Origin: Corynebacterium comes
GTDB taxonomy: Bacteria > Actinomycetota > Actinomycetes > Mycobacteriales > Mycobacteriaceae
Assembly: GCF_009734405.1 (NCBI RefSeq)
Contig: NZ_CP046453.1
Location: forward strand, 558,001 to 622,000
Direction: 5' to 3'
Length of the DNA: 64,000 bases
Shown piece by piece: positions 56,021 to 62,984 of this stretch. Made by a program: the position numbers and the translations under genes. The first letter of the stretch is position 1. Each line of letters opens with the position of its first letter. The notes beneath the pieces were generated by a model. The model saw only the letters and a list, made by a program, of their open reading frames with translations, did no database searches and had not been told where the DNA came from.

Positions 56021-56521
56021 ATGACCCCTCTCGTTGGCATCATCATGGGCTCGGATTCCGACTGGCCCACCATCGCCCCCGCCGCTGAGGCGCTCGCCGA
56101 GTTCGGCGTACCGCTGGAGGTCGGCGTCATGTCCGCGCACCGGACCCCTGAGCGGATGCTCGCCTACGCCAAGTCCGCACACGGGCGTGGCCTGAAGGTC
56201 ATCATCGCGTGTGCCGGTGGTGCCGCACACCTGCCCGGCATGATCGCCGCAGCCACCCCGCTGCCGGTCATCGGGGTGCCGCGCGCGCTGGCAGAGCTCG
56301 ACGGCCTGGATTCCCTGCTGTCCATCGTGCAGATGCCGGCCGGCGTGCCCGTGGCGACTGTGTCCATCGGCGGCGCGAAGAACGCCGGGCTGCTCGCCGT
56401 GCGCATCCTCGGCGCCGGAGATCCGACCCTGACCGAGAAGATGGCCGCCTACCAGCAGAAGATGGCGGAAGAGGTCGAGGCCAAGGACGATGCCCTGCGG
56501 CAGCGACTGCTCGAGGGTTAG
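56021..56521 (+). CDS. purE: N5-carboxyaminoimidazole ribonucleotide mutase
   Basis: A 166-residue class I PurE that isomerises N5-CAIR to CAIR. Conserved parts are [26 protein letters not shown] (substrate Ser/His/Arg), [25 protein letters not shown] and [35 protein letters not shown] is well placed before ATG 56021. It is in an operon with purK. Confidence 0.97.
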   Translation: MTPLVGIIMGSDSDWPTIAPAAEALAEFGVPLEVGVMSAHRTPERMLAYAKSAHGRGLKVIIACAGGAAHLPGMIAAATPLPVIGVPRALAELDGLDSLLSIVQMPAGVPVATVSIGGAKNAGLLAVRILGAGDPTLTEKMAAYQQKMAEEVEAKDDALRQRLLEG

Positions 56522-56559
56522 TTCGAACACCCGCGGTGGGTCATGTCCGGCCGCCGCGC

Positions 56560-56565
56560 TATGTT
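56560..56565 (+). promoter_or_regulatory. -10 hexamer of the 81-aa gene (leaderless type)
   Basis: TATGTT ends 6 nt before ATG 56572. Confidence 0.4.
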
Positions 56566-56571
56566 CGGGCC

Positions 56572-56817
56572 ATGAATCCTGCGACGATCGACGACATCCG
56601 GTGGCTGCGTCAGCGCCGACGCACCGCCACCACCGAGTCTGAACAGACCGCTGTCCGGGCCCGCATGATGGAAGTGGCCGCCTACGTGGAGCAGAGGGAC
56701 GAGCCCAACCCTCTGCTCCTCGCGCTCATCGGTGCCGCCGTCATCGTGGCGGGACTGGTGGCCGGTTATCTCGTCCATCTGCTCGCCGATGCGATGTGGA
56801 TGTGGCTGAATTCATGA
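56572..56817 (+). CDS. Small membrane-anchored protein
   Basis: An 81-residue protein with a basic, polar N-terminal half (DDIRWLRQRRRTATTESEQTAVRARM) and one membrane helix (about 47-70), ending in MWMWLNS. No family is recognised. TATGTT lies 6 nt before the ATG, suggesting its own leaderless promoter. Its TGA overlaps the ATG of the next gene (ATGA), so the two proteins are coupled and perhaps interact. Confidence 0.6.
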   Translation: MNPATIDDIRWLRQRRRTATTESEQTAVRARMMEVAAYVEQRDEPNPLLLALIGAAVIVAGLVAGYLVHLLADAMWMWLNS

Positions 56818-57257
56818 AGCAGAACAATTCCGGCTGCGCGATGATCGCCGTGGTCATCTTCCTCATCGGGGCGATCCTGTGGGTTGTGGGCATTGCGCTC
56901 TGGTTGCTCGCTGTCGCCGTGCCCATCGTGGGCCTGCTCTACGGTGGCAACTTCCTCGTTCAGGCGTGGGCCGCGCGCGGGGTCGCGCAGAACAGCCGGG
57001 CCGTCGACGCTGAGCTGGAGGCACTCGCCCGCGACGCCTCCTTCGATCTGGCGGAGACGATCACCCGCTGGGACACGCTCATGCTGACCAAGGGAATCGG
57101 TACGCAGCTGCAGGGGCGCGAAGAGCAGGCCGCCGGGATTCACCGCCGGCTCATTGCCGCCCATCAGTCTCTTCACGCTGCCACCACCCCGCGTCATAGG
57201 ATTGAGGCTGTCCTCCACGCGGACACACTCCGTGCCACCGCGCAGTCCTTCCTCTAG
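56814..57257 (+). CDS. Membrane-anchored protein of unknown function
   Basis: A 147-residue protein. Residues 8-48 form two tightly spaced hydrophobic segments (CAMIAVVIFLIGAILWVVGIA, then LLAVAVPIVGLLYGGNFLVQ). The remaining 95 residues are a soluble helical domain (VAQNSRAVDAELEALARDASFDLAETITRWDTLMLTKGIGTQL, then GIHRRLIAAHQSLHAA). ATG 56814 overlaps the preceding stop; GTG 56796 in frame is less likely. No family is recognised. Confidence 0.6.
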   Translation: MKQNNSGCAMIAVVIFLIGAILWVVGIALWLLAVAVPIVGLLYGGNFLVQAWAARGVAQNSRAVDAELEALARDASFDLAETITRWDTLMLTKGIGTQLQGREEQAAGIHRRLIAAHQSLHAATTPRHRIEAVLHADTLRATAQSFL

Positions 57258-57264
57258 GAGCCCC

Positions 57265-57720
57265 ATGCCGATACTGGTTCTCGGTGCCGGCACGAGCCGT
57301 GGATATCCCGGCCCTAATCTCCGCGCCCGGCTTGAGAAGGCCCTCTCGCTTATCGACGCCCCCTCGACCGTCGTCGTCTCCGGACACGGCGAGGCCCGGG
57401 CGATGGCGGAATGGCTGGTGGAGCGCGGCGTCGACAAGCAGCGGATCATCCGGGAACCGGATGCCCGCAGCACGAACGAGAACCTCGAGAACGCCCACGC
57501 GCTGCTCCCGGACACGCGGTGCTGGACCGTCGTGACCAGTGATTTCCATGTGTGGCGCACCCGCCTGTGGGCGTGGCATCTGGGCATTCCCGTGGAGGTG
57601 GTCGCCGCCAGTACCCCTGCGGTCCACCTGGCGGTGGCGCTGCCGCGCGAATGCCTGGCCCTCCCGCATTCCGCGCTGCGCATCGCCTGGCGGTGGCTGC
57701 GGCAGACTATTGGTGGGTGA
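57265..57720 (+). CDS. YdcF/DUF218-family protein
   Basis: A 151-residue compact DUF218 (SanA/ElyC/YdcF) protein. Motifs are [58 protein letters not shown] and [17 protein letters not shown]. The conserved Gly, Glu and Asn are in place. It lacks the N-terminal membrane anchor of ElyC or SanA, so it is cytosolic. ATG 57265 follows AGGAG, which overlaps the previous stop. It has a 14-bp converging overlap with the YbdK gene. Enzymatic function in the family is unclear. Confidence 0.8.
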   Translation: MPILVLGAGTSRGYPGPNLRARLEKALSLIDAPSTVVVSGHGEARAMAEWLVERGVDKQRIIREPDARSTNENLENAHALLPDTRCWTVVTSDFHVWRTRLWAWHLGIPVEVVAASTPAVHLAVALPRECLALPHSALRIAWRWLRQTIGG

Positions 57721-58810
57721 TGTCGTGCGCGACCGCGACGACATCGTGCATGTCGAGCCGCCGTGCGTACGCCTCGCGCTGGCGCCGCGCCCCGGAACCG
57801 GAGCGCAGGATCGCCTCGAGGGTCGCTGACACTGCGTCCGCCTCGCCGTACTCGACCAGGGCGGGTCGGACGTGGTCGAGCAGGCTGGCGAGCACGTCAG
57901 CGGCCGGGACGCGACGCCGGGTGGCGGGGTGGATGAGGTCCTTGTCCACGCCGTCGTGACTGGCCTGCCAGGACCAGGTCCGGATCAGCGTGCCGGGGGT
58001 CTGATCGGGTGGGATGCCCTCCCGCCACTCACCTGCGGCGGTCTCCACCATCGCCCGGATGAGCGCCGCGATCGCGGCAGCGTGTTCCGCCTCCAGACAC
58101 ACGTCCGCCACCCGCACTTCGACGGTGGGGTAGCGCTGGGAGAGGCGCGCGTCGAAGTAGAGCATGCCGACGTCCAGTGGCACCCGGGTGGCCAGCAGCG
58201 TCTCGCAGAGCTGGTCATAGGCGGCGGCCGAGCCGAAGATCTCTGTGGGCCCGGCGGTCGGCCAACGGTTCCACAGCTGGTAGCGGTAGGAGGCGAATCC
58301 CGTGTCGGCGCCGCCCAGGAACGGGGAGTTGGCGCTGAGTGCCAGGATCACAGGCAGCCAGCCGCGGATTCTGTCGATGACGGCAACCCCCTCCTCCCGG
58401 GAACGGATCTCCACGTGCACGTGGAAGCCGCACGTGAGCTGCTCGGCGGTGGTGATTCCGAAGCTGTCCTGGATCTGCCGGAAGCGCGGAGTGGACACCA
58501 GGTGGGAGGTCAGCGGGCCGGGAGCAGTGGGGAGCGACACCACCCGGGCACCCGTCTTGGAGGCGGCCTCCTCCGCCAGGGCGCGGCCGGTGCGGATGGC
58601 AGCCAGCTGTCCATCGAGGGTGGTCTGCGGCGGCGACACCACCTCGATCTGTTCCTGCTTCAACTCGCGGGTGATCTCGTAGTCGCCGAGGGGCGACCGC
58701 CGGGCAAGATTGACCACCCGCTCCGCCACTGGCAGCGGCTCCAGAGTCTCCGCATCGACGAGAAGCAGCTCCTCCTCGACCCCGAACTTGCGCACCGTCA
58801 ACGGGCCCAC
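57707..58810 (-). CDS. YbdK-type carboxylate-amine ligase (GCS2 family)
   Basis: A 367-residue member of the glutamate-cysteine ligase type 2 family (YbdK). Recognisable segments are [94 protein letters not shown] and [25 protein letters not shown]. These residues form the ATP/Mg and substrate sites. Weak glutamate-cysteine ligase activity is known for E. coli YbdK. Corynebacteria make mycothiol, so the true substrate may differ. GTG 58810 is the start. Confidence 0.85.
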   Translation of the reverse strand: MGPLTVRKFGVEEELLLVDAETLEPLPVAERVVNLARRSPLGDYEITRELKQEQIEVVSPPQTTLDGQLAAIRTGRALAEEAASKTGARVVSLPTAPGPLTSHLVSTPRFRQIQDSFGITTAEQLTCGFHVHVEIRSREEGVAVIDRIRGWLPVILALSANSPFLGGADTGFASYRYQLWNRWPTAGPTEIFGSAAAYDQLCETLLATRVPLDVGMLYFDARLSQRYPTVEVRVADVCLEAEHAAAIAALIRAMVETAAGEWREGIPPDQTPGTLIRTWSWQASHDGVDKDLIHPATRRRVPAADVLASLLDHVRPALVEYGEADAVSATLEAILRSGSGARRQREAYARRLDMHDVVAVAHDITHQ

Positions 58811-58993
58811 CTGATCGCGTCACGTCGACCTGCCCCAGCGGGCGGGGTGGTGGCTACCGGTGGCGTGGGCATTGGCTGGTCCTTGAATGGGAGCTTATGT
58901 GTTCTCCACAGGATAGTTCCTGCCGCGCCGGAATTGGGCGGATTCCGGATCCCCCCCGGCCTGGCAGTCCAGTGAGGGGTGGGCGGGGATCAG
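58811..58993. other. Gap between the YbdK gene and the IS element
   Basis: 183 bp without a recognisable gene. Before the insertion this would have been the region downstream of the DUF4352-like gene on the minus strand. Confidence 0.5.
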
Positions 58994-58997
58994 CTAG
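58994..58997. repeat. Left target-site duplication CTAG
   Basis: CTAG directly precedes the left inverted repeat and is repeated at 59970-59973 after the right one, as expected for IS5-family insertion. Confidence 0.75.
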
Positions 58998-59012
58998 GGC
59001 GTGTCTCCTAAA
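58998..59012 (+). repeat. Left terminal inverted repeat of the IS
   Basis: GGCGTGTCTCCTAAA, a perfect inverted match to the right end. Confidence 0.9.
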
Positions 59013-59042
59013 TAGGTTGGTCGGTGGGGCGATACTGGATCG

Positions 59043-59462
59043 GTGAGTGACACCAAAAGTCGGTTTCGCGTCCTGACCGACCACCAGTGGGAGACGGTTG
59101 AGCGCCTTCTGCCCAGCAGTGATGGGCAGCGGGGTCGTCCCTTTCACAACAGTCGGCTGGTCGTTGAGGGCATCATCTACCGCTACCGCACCGGAATCCC
59201 GTGGCGGGACCTGCCCCGCGATGAATACGGCCCCTGGCAGACCGTCTGGAAACGGCACCGCCGCTACTGCGCCGACGGCACGTGGGATGCCGTCCTGACC
59301 TACCTGCTGACGGTGGCCGATGCGGAAGGAAAGATCGACTGGAACGTCTCCGTCGACGCCTCGATCGCGCGTGCCCACCAGCACGCGACGAACACGACCC
59401 GGCCCGAGCAGGACACAGGGGGCTCGATCGAATCACAAGAATCTGCCGCTGGCGTTGACTGA
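59043..59462 (+). CDS. IS5-family transposase, upstream frame (OrfA)
   Basis: A 139-residue N-terminal part: LTDHQWETVERLLPSSDGQRGRPFHNSRLVVEGIIYRYRTGIPWRDLPRDEYGPWQTVWKRHRRY is the DUF4096-type DNA-binding region, and NVSVDASIARAHQHA carries the first catalytic Asp. After GG in DTGGSIESQ the frame departs from the family and stops at 59460-59462. The product alone lacks the second Asp and the Glu, so it needs frameshifting into the downstream frame. GTG 59043 is the start. Confidence 0.85.
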   Translation: MSDTKSRFRVLTDHQWETVERLLPSSDGQRGRPFHNSRLVVEGIIYRYRTGIPWRDLPRDEYGPWQTVWKRHRRYCADGTWDAVLTYLLTVADAEGKIDWNVSVDASIARAHQHATNTTRPEQDTGGSIESQESAAGVD

Positions 59463-59973
59463 ACCAGCAGGTCATGGAATTGGCCGGTCGCGCGGTGGGC
59501 TGTCGAGCAAGATTCACGCCGGCGTCGACGGACACGGCCGTCCCCTGTCTGTGGTGGTCACCGGCGGGCAGCGCAACGACGGTGCGATGCTTCAGGCTGT
59601 GCTCGACGACATCCACGTCCCGCGCATGGGTCCCGGGCGGGCGCGGTCGCGTCCGGATGCGGTCCTGGCTGACCGTGGCTACGCGACGACGGTGATTCGG
59701 CGTGACCTGCGTAAGCGGGGGATCGTGGCGGTCATTCCTGAAAAGCGTGACAGTATCGCGGCCCGTAAACGTAGAGGCAGCAAAGGTGGGCGCCCGCCCG
59801 CCTTTGACCCTCATGCCTACAAGGGCCGCAATGTTGTCGAGCGGGCGTTTGCCCTGGCCAAGCAGTGGCGGGGCCTGGCCACCCGCTATGACAAACTCGC
59901 CGTGGTTTATCGTGGAGCCGTCGTGCTCTGTGCTGTGCTCACCTGGCTCAGAGCTTTAGGAGACACGCCCTAG
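59422..59973 (+). CDS. IS5-family transposase, downstream frame (OrfB)
   Basis: About 183 codons that continue the transposase in the +1 phase relative to OrfA, from ARSNHKNLPLA onward. They supply GRSRGGLSSKIHAGVDGHGRPL, the second catalytic Asp (DAVLADRGYAT) and the catalytic Glu (NVVERAFALAKQWRGLATRYDK). The shift would occur near the GGGGG run at 59418-59422. The TAG stop (59971-59973) lies outside the IS, in the target duplication. Confidence 0.8.
   Translation, partial: ARSNHKNLPLALTEPAGHGIGRSRGGLSSKIHAGVDGHGRPLSVVVTGGQRNDGAMLQAVLDDIHVPRMGPGRARSRPDAVLADRGYATTVIRRDLRKRGIVAVIPEKRDSIAARKRRGSKGGRPPAFDPHAYKGRNVVERAFALAKQWRGLATRYDKLAVVYRGAVVLCAVLTWLRALGDTP
59955..59969 (-). repeat. Right terminal inverted repeat of the IS
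   Basis: TTTAGGAGACACGCC, a perfect inverted match to the left end. It also encodes the last codons of OrfB. Confidence 0.9.
59970..59973. repeat. Right target-site duplication CTAG, doubling as two stop codons
   Basis: This palindromic CTAG provides the TAG stop of OrfB on the plus strand (59971-59973) and the TAG stop of the DUF4352-like gene on the minus strand (59972-59970). Confidence 0.75.
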
Positions 59974-60620
59974 AGGGCCGCGGACCAGGTGAGCGGGGCG
60001 TTGAAGAAACCGCCCTTGTAGACGATCCGGTACTCGCCCGGGGTGCCGTCGGAGTCGAAGCAGACGGTGCCGTCGGTGGTCCCGCCGGGATTGAGCTCGG
60101 CGATTTCGAGGTTCTTGATGGCCAGGCCGGTGAAGGTGGTGTTGGCGACGACCCCGTTGGGCTTTTCCAGTTCGAAGTCGAACTGGTTGAAGCTCTTCTT
60201 GGAGTCGGCGTTGTTCATCAGCGCCACATCCGTGCAGATGTAGTTGCCCAGCACGTCGGAGGCGAAGCGGGCGTTGCCCACGGTGACGTTCATTCCGCCG
60301 GTCTCGCCGGACTCACCGATCGTCAGCGTGCTGGGTTGTTCCTCCACGGGGGCAGCTTCCTCGGCGGGGGCTGCCGCCGGGACGGCCTCAACGTCGTTGG
60401 CCTCGACGGTCTCCACCGCCTCGACTGACTCGACCGCGGTGTCGTCCGCCGCGGTGGAGGCCTCATCATCCGAATCGCCGCCGCCGATGTTGGCGAAGAG
60501 CACCAGCACGGCGCCGATGCCGACGATCCAGAGCCACTTCTTCTTTTTCTGCTTGGGCTCGGGTGCCGGGGCGTAGGCCTGGTTGAAAGGCTGGGGCTGG
60601 TTGGAGTCGGGGCTGGTCAT
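59970..60620 (-). CDS. Membrane-anchored DUF4352-like protein
   Basis: A 216-residue protein. The N-terminal 30 residues are polar (Gln/Pro-rich), followed by KQKKKKWLWIVGIGAVLVLFANIGGG (basic cluster plus one membrane helix), an acidic Glu/Val/Ala-rich linker (about 60-105), and a beta-rich extracellular domain (TLTIGESGETGGMNVTVGNARF, then YICTDVALMNNADSKKSFNQFDFELEKPNGVV) of the DUF4352 immunoglobulin-like type. ATG 60620 follows AAGGAG. The IS inserted exactly at its stop codon but left the TAG intact. Confidence 0.8.
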   Translation of the reverse strand: MTSPDSNQPQPFNQAYAPAPEPKQKKKKWLWIVGIGAVLVLFANIGGGDSDDEASTAADDTAVESVEAVETVEANDVEAVPAAAPAEEAAPVEEQPSTLTIGESGETGGMNVTVGNARFASDVLGNYICTDVALMNNADSKKSFNQFDFELEKPNGVVANTTFTGLAIKNLEIAELNPGGTTDGTVCFDSDGTPGEYRIVYKGGFFNAPLTWSAAL

Positions 60621-60670
60621 GGGAGCGCTCCTTGTGCGGCGGGGGAATAGAAGTCCGGGGACGTTGTGCC

Positions 60671-60683
60671 CCGAAACTTTCGG
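60671..60683. promoter_or_regulatory. Palindrome near the DUF4352 promoter
   Basis: CCGAAA-C-TTTCGG is a perfect 6-bp inverted repeat about 50 bp before the ATG, downstream of a possible -10 (TAGTTT on the minus strand, about 60701-60696). It is a candidate operator. Confidence 0.35.
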
Positions 60684-60851
60684 TGACAAGTAAGAAACTA
60701 TCCCGGGCCTCCGACGCAGCGTCCCCGGTACTGACTCATGTGTTCGATCGGTGGCGCGGGGCGCGACGGAGTCTGCAACGCCGCACGCCCAACCCGGTCC
60801 GGCCCCGGCTCGGCTGGCCGGAGGGTGGGGCAGTTCGGAATCGCGGAGGCC

Positions 60852-61052
60852 TCAGCCCCGCCGCCACACCCACCACGTGAGCCCGACCAGGACGCCGGCC
60901 AGCACCCCGGGCCACAGGGCCGGCTCCGGCGCGAAGAGGTTCCCCACGGCCTGGACAAGTGCCAGGAAGGCGAAGAATCCGAGGAATCCGAGCAGCGTCT
61001 CGTGTTGCAGTGCCCGGCGGCGTTCCCGACCCGGATCCGGGTCCGAACTCAC
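60852..61052 (-). CDS. Small membrane protein downstream of tusG
   Basis: A 66-residue protein with a charged N-terminus (SSDPDPGRERRRALQHET) and two helices (about 21-38 and 46-62), ending WWVWRRG. GTG 61052 lies 4 bp after the tusG TGA, so it belongs to the transporter transcript. No family is recognised. C. glutamicum has an unrelated-position small membrane protein gene in its tus cluster (from memory), so a transporter-accessory role is only a guess. Confidence 0.55.
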   Translation of the reverse strand: MSSDPDPGRERRRALQHETLLGFLGFFAFLALVQAVGNLFAPEPALWPGVLAGVLVGLTWWVWRRG

Positions 61053-61056
61053 CGGT

Positions 61057-61884
61057 TCACGCTTTCACTCCGCCGGCGGTGAGGCCGGAGACGATTCGGC
61101 GCTGGAAGATCAGGACCATGATGATCAGCGGCACCGTCACCAGGGCGCCGGCGGCCATGATCGACGCGTAGGGGTACTCGAATGCGCTCGGCCCGGAGAA
61201 GCGCGCGATGGCGACGGTGACCGGCTCCGTCGCGTTCGTGGAGAGCTGGCGGGCGAGCATGAACTCGTTCCACGTGGCGATGAACGCGAGGATCGCCGTG
61301 GTGAACAGCGCCGGTGCGGCCAGGGGCAGCAGGACCAGCCGGAAGGCCTGGCCGCGTGACGCGCCGTCGACACGCGCGGCCTCCTCGAGCTCCCAGGGCA
61401 GCTGGCGGAAGAAGGACACCAGCGTGTAGATGGTCAGCGGCAGGGCAAACGAGATGTTGGGGATGATCATCGCGCGGTAGGTGCCGATCCACCCGAGATC
61501 ACCGAACAGCTGGAACAGCGGCGTGACCAGCGCGATGCCGGGGAACATGGAGGCGGCGAGGATGATGCCGGTGACCAGGCCCTTGCCGCGGAACTCGAGG
61601 CGCGCGAGGGCGTAGGCGGTGAACACACCGACGATCACCGCGAGCGAGGTCGTCGCCACGGAGATGAGCAACGAGTTGCCGATCGCACCGAGGAAGTCGT
61701 TGCCCTTGTCGGTGGCCAGCGCGTCGTGGAAGTTCTCCAGCGTGACGTGCGTCGGCCAGGGGGTGGTGTCGAAGGTGTAGGCCTTGTCGCGCAGCGCGAC
61801 CACGACCATCCAGTAGAAGGGGGCGAGCCCCCAGAACATGATGAACAGGACACCCACGTAGTGCCAGAGTGCGGCTCGTTTCAT
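61057..61884 (-). CDS. tusG: Sugar (trehalose-type) ABC transporter permease TusG/SugB
   Basis: A 275-residue MalG-type permease with six helices. The ATPase-contact EAA loop is ELEEAARVDGASRGQAFRLVLLPLAAPALFTTAI. It ends GLTAGGVKA, typical of MalG-like subunits. By synteny with C. glutamicum and similarity to mycobacterial SugB it should import trehalose with TusE, TusF and an ATPase outside the window. ATG 61884 overlaps the tusF stop (ATGA). Confidence 0.85.
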   Translation of the reverse strand: MKRAALWHYVGVLFIMFWGLAPFYWMVVVALRDKAYTFDTTPWPTHVTLENFHDALATDKGNDFLGAIGNSLLISVATTSLAVIVGVFTAYALARLEFRGKGLVTGIILAASMFPGIALVTPLFQLFGDLGWIGTYRAMIIPNISFALPLTIYTLVSFFRQLPWELEEAARVDGASRGQAFRLVLLPLAAPALFTTAILAFIATWNEFMLARQLSTNATEPVTVAIARFSGPSAFEYPYASIMAAGALVTVPLIIMVLIFQRRIVSGLTAGGVKA

Positions 61885-62888
61885 GCCGTCACCTCCTCTT
61901 TCTTCTCTGCTTCTCGACGCCGCCGCATCCCCGTCACCTTCCGGCCCTTCACGCCGCGCTGGCCGGACACGTCCGCACCGAGGAAGCGGATCATGATGAA
62001 CGCGACAGCGAAGATGAGCAGGAAGATCAGCGTCGACAGGGCCGAGGCGGAGTTGAAGTTGTTCTGCCGCATATCCTCGACCACCAGCTGGGAGATGGTG
62101 GCGGTGGGGGAGTTGGAGGATGCGGAGATCATGATGACGGGGAGGTCGTACATCCGCAGTGCATCGAGTGAACGGAACAGGATGGCGACCATGAGGGCGG
62201 GCTTGACCAGCGGCATGGTGATCTGCCAGAACTGCTGCCAGCGTGAGGCGCCGTCCACACGCGCGGCCTCGTAGATCTCCTTGGGGATCATCTGCAGGCC
62301 GGCGAGGATGAGCAACGCCATGAAGGGGGCGGTCTTCCAGACGTCAGCGACGATGACGGCGGATCTTGCGGCCCAGGGATCGGTGGTCCAGCTGACGTTG
62401 AGGTCGAACATCGAGTTGACGACGCCACGGTCGGCGAAGATGAACTGCCACAGCTTCGCGGTGACGGCCGTGGGGATGGCCCACGGGATGAGCACCGCGG
62501 CGCGGACCACGGCGCGGCCGCGGAACTCACGGTTCATGATCAACGCCATGGTCATGCCCAGGAGGGTCTCCAGGAAGACGGTGACCACGGTGAAGAACAG
62601 GGTGATCCGGACGGACGGCCAGAAGTCGGTGGCCAGGACACCCGGCGGGCAGGTGCTGACGACGCCGGAAGGCGACATGCAGCGGTTGGTGAGCCAGTAG
62701 AGGTAGTTGTCGAAACCGGCGAACCCGCCCTCGACGAACAGACCGGTGGCGGGATCGAGGCTCTTGTCGGCCTGGAATGACAGGAAGATCGCGCGCAGGA
62801 TGGGATAGCCGATGACCACGGCCAGGACGATGAGCGCGGGGGCGATCAGCCGGGCCGCGGAGCGGGCCTGGCTGGCACGTTTCTGCAT
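61881..62888 (-). CDS. tusF: Sugar (trehalose-type) ABC transporter permease TusF/SugA
   Basis: A 335-residue MalF-type permease with six helices. The EAA loop is EIYEAARVDGASRWQQFWQITMPLVKPALM. A periplasmic loop holds two Cys (NRCMSPSGVVSTCPPG), possibly a disulfide. The C-terminus is unusually basic (KGRKVTGMRRRREAEKKEEVTA). ATG 62888 is preceded by AAGGAG; the in-frame upstream extension is unlikely. It is separated from tusE by a hairpin and is coupled to tusG. Confidence 0.87.
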   Translation of the reverse strand: MQKRASQARSAARLIAPALIVLAVVIGYPILRAIFLSFQADKSLDPATGLFVEGGFAGFDNYLYWLTNRCMSPSGVVSTCPPGVLATDFWPSVRITLFFTVVTVFLETLLGMTMALIMNREFRGRAVVRAAVLIPWAIPTAVTAKLWQFIFADRGVVNSMFDLNVSWTTDPWAARSAVIVADVWKTAPFMALLILAGLQMIPKEIYEAARVDGASRWQQFWQITMPLVKPALMVAILFRSLDALRMYDLPVIMISASSNSPTATISQLVVEDMRQNNFNSASALSTLIFLLIFAVAFIMIRFLGADVSGQRGVKGRKVTGMRRRREAEKKEEVTA

Positions 62889-62930
62889 GTGCTGCTCCTT
62901 AGGGAAAGTGTTACCACCCACAGAACCACA

Positions 62931-62958
62931 GAAAACCTGCCCGAGGGGGCAGGTTTTC
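62931..62958 (-). terminator. Attenuator-type hairpin between tusE and tusF
   Basis: A perfect 12-bp stem GAAAACCTGCCC/GGGCAGGTTTTC with a 4-nt loop, 26 bp after the tusE stop and 42 bp before tusF. The U-rich 3' arm could give partial termination or mRNA 3'-end protection, so the binding protein would be made in excess over the permeases. Confidence 0.7.
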
Positions 62959-62984
62959 AGCGGGTGTTGCCTGGACTCGAGTAC

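Larger units (their letters stand above)
58998..59969 (+). mobile_element. IS5-family (IS427-like) insertion sequence, 972 bp
   Basis: A complete element bounded by perfect 15-bp inverted repeats, GGCGTGTCTCCTAAA at 58998-59012 and its complement at 59955-59969, and flanked by CTAG duplications. It encodes a DDE transposase in two overlapping frames. The element lies between a YbdK gene and the 3' end of a DUF4352-like gene. Perfect ends suggest recent insertion. Confidence 0.9.
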
